In this document: positions 4,848 to 5,860 of the stretch, one piece after another | Position numbering within the stretch: position 1 is the first letter of the stretch | Layout: every line of letters begins with the position of its first letter | Assembly: GCA_003232715.1 (NCBI GenBank) | Contig: QIJG01000280.1 | Span: 1-5,860, forward strand | DNA: 5,860 nt | Origin: Nitrospirota bacterium | GTDB taxonomy: Bacteria; Nitrospirota; Thermodesulfovibrionia; Thermodesulfovibrionales; JdFR-85 | Reading direction: 5' to 3' | Notes under the pieces: generated by a model | Seen by the model: only the letters and a program-made list of their open reading frames with translations | Databases searched by the model: none | What the model was told of the DNA's origin: nothing | Made by a program: the position numbers and the translations under genes

Positions 4848-5860
4848 TACTAAAGAGCTTTATGACGTTATAATTATCGGAGCCGGACCTGCCGGCATCT
4901 TTGCAGTGCTTGAGATACTGAAAGATGCCCCCCACGCAAAGATACTGCTGATAGAGAAGGGCAGGGACATTGACCGGAGAAAGTGTCCGATGATGCAGGG
5001 AAAGACCTCCTGTGCATCATGTGCCATATGCGATCTGCTGAGCGGATGGGGTGGGGCAGGGGCTTTCAGTGACGGTAAATTAAACCTCTCCTCCGAGGTG
5101 GGAGGTCACCTTGCCAGGTATATGGACAAGGAGACACTTGAGGGTCTTATAAAGTATGTGGACGATGTGTACAGGCAATACGGCGCTCCTGAAAAGGTAT
5201 TCGGTGAGTCACTGGAGGAGATAGAGAGTATAAAAAACCTTGCATCAAAAAACGACCTTCTGTTTATTCACACAAGGATAAGACATATAGGCACTGAACG
5301 GTGCAAGGAACTTCTGGAACGGATGCGAATATATATTAATGAAAAAATTGACGTGATATTTGACAGGAAAGTAACAAAAATTCTCACTGATGGTAATAGA
5401 GCCACAGGAGTGAAAGTAATTACCGGTGAAGAGTATAAGGGAAGGTTTATCCTGTCGGCGCCGGGCCGTGAGGGGTCAAGATGGCTTGAGAGGGAGGCCA
5501 AGAGACTGAAACTGACTCTTCTGAACAACCCTGTGGATGTGGGGGTGCGGGTTGAGGTGCCTGCCTCCGTCATGGAACCGCTCACCTCCGTCACCTATGA
5601 ACCAAAGCTTATTTATTATTCAAAGGCATTCGATGACAGGGTCAGGACCTTTTGTGTCAATCCCTACGGAGAGGTCGTCAAGGAATATCTTAAAGGCGTC
5701 TGGACGGTGAACGGCCACAGCTATGCACGCCACAAGACAGGCAACACGAATTTTGCCCTGCTCGTAAGCACCTATTTCACAGAGCCTTTTAAAGAGCCCA
5801 TATCCTACGGCAGATACATTGCACGCCTTGCTAATTTTCTGGGGCAGGGGGTTATTGTAC
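4840..5860 (+). CDS. FAD-dependent oxidoreductase, COG2509-like (3' end cut by window)
   Basis: The frame is open from 4840 to the window end (340 residues) with no stop. It begins YDVIIIGAGPAGIFAVLEIL, a Rossmann FAD-binding fold with GAGPAG (14-19) and the acidic strand end at E39. A cysteine cluster follows, C49-x8-C58-x2-C61-x2-C64, then GWGGAGAFSDGKL (69-81), the segment I associate with the uncharacterised FAD-dependent dehydrogenase group COG2509. A second FAD-contact stretch reads FILSAPGREG. The substrate is unknown, and the C-terminal part is outside the window. The start must be the TTG at 4840: an in-frame TGA lies at 4819-4821 and no ATG, GTG or other TTG occurs between it and the Rossmann motif. 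GGAGG (4831-4835) lies four bases before this TTG. The overlap with surE suggests translational coupling. Family assignment is good; function is not known. Confidence 0.85.
   Translation, partial: MPDTKELYDVIIIGAGPAGIFAVLEILKDAPHAKILLIEKGRDIDRRKCPMMQGKTSCASCAICDLLSGWGGAGAFSDGKLNLSSEVGGHLARYMDKETLEGLIKYVDDVYRQYGAPEKVFGESLEEIESIKNLASKNDLLFIHTRIRHIGTERCKELLERMRIYINEKIDVIFDRKVTKILTDGNRATGVKVITGEEYKGRFILSAPGREGSRWLEREAKRLKLTLLNNPVDVGVRVEVPASVMEPLTSVTYEPKLIYYSKAFDDRVRTFCVNPYGEVVKEYLKGVWTVNGHSYARHKTGNTNFALLVSTYFTEPFKEPISYGRYIARLANFLGQGVIV

Noticed and set aside
5268..5594. 108-residue open frame on the - strand over the flavoprotein
   Set aside because: The + strand frame is open throughout and carries clear FAD-family motifs; the - strand translation is low-complexity (Ser, Thr, Arg rich).

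Overview
The window is an ordinary-looking bacterial chromosome segment. All seven recognisable genes lie on the + strand, are densely packed and use ribosomal-type spacing. Both ends are cut inside genes: era at the left and an FAD-dependent oxidoreductase at the right. Base composition is intermediate and there are no IS elements, integrases, phage genes, CRISPR repeats or RNA genes. The gene content (Era, a DUF151/BFN protein, RecO, small heat-shock protein, CDP-alcohol phosphatidyltransferase, SurE, COG2509-type flavoprotein) fits a Gram-negative, probably anaerobic lineage such as Nitrospirota or Desulfobacterota. That placement is an impression from protein style, not a proof.

Layout. 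Positions 1-670 carry the C-terminal three quarters of Era, the ribosome-assembly GTPase. It overlaps by one base the DUF151/BFN gene (670-1122), and after a 54-base gap comes recO (1177-1917), a DNA-repair mediator. These three look like one information-processing operon. A 157-base AT-rich gap with a weak promoter candidate follows. Then come an Hsp20 chaperone (2075-2527) and, 9 bases on, a membrane CDP-alcohol phosphatidyltransferase (2537-3112).

A second gap (3113-3254) holds the best promoter candidate of the window, with a perfect TATAAT box, followed by a 9-base inverted repeat. It leads into a probable operon of a PAPS-type sulfotransferase (3255-4076), surE (4089-4847, 12-base gap) and the COG2509-like FAD oxidoreductase. 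The last gene starts at a TTG (4840) that overlaps the end of surE by 8 bases and runs off the window.

How they may work together. Era, the BFN protein and RecO form a conserved-style housekeeping cluster. The more thought-provoking group is sulfotransferase-surE-flavoprotein. A sulfotransferase releases 3'-phosphoadenosine 5'-phosphate, and SurE enzymes are nucleotidases that can act on nucleotide monophosphates, so surE might clear this by-product; this is inference. I found no clear evidence of an entirely new system. The least understood items are the cysteine-rich flavoprotein and the sulfotransferase whose acceptor is unknown.
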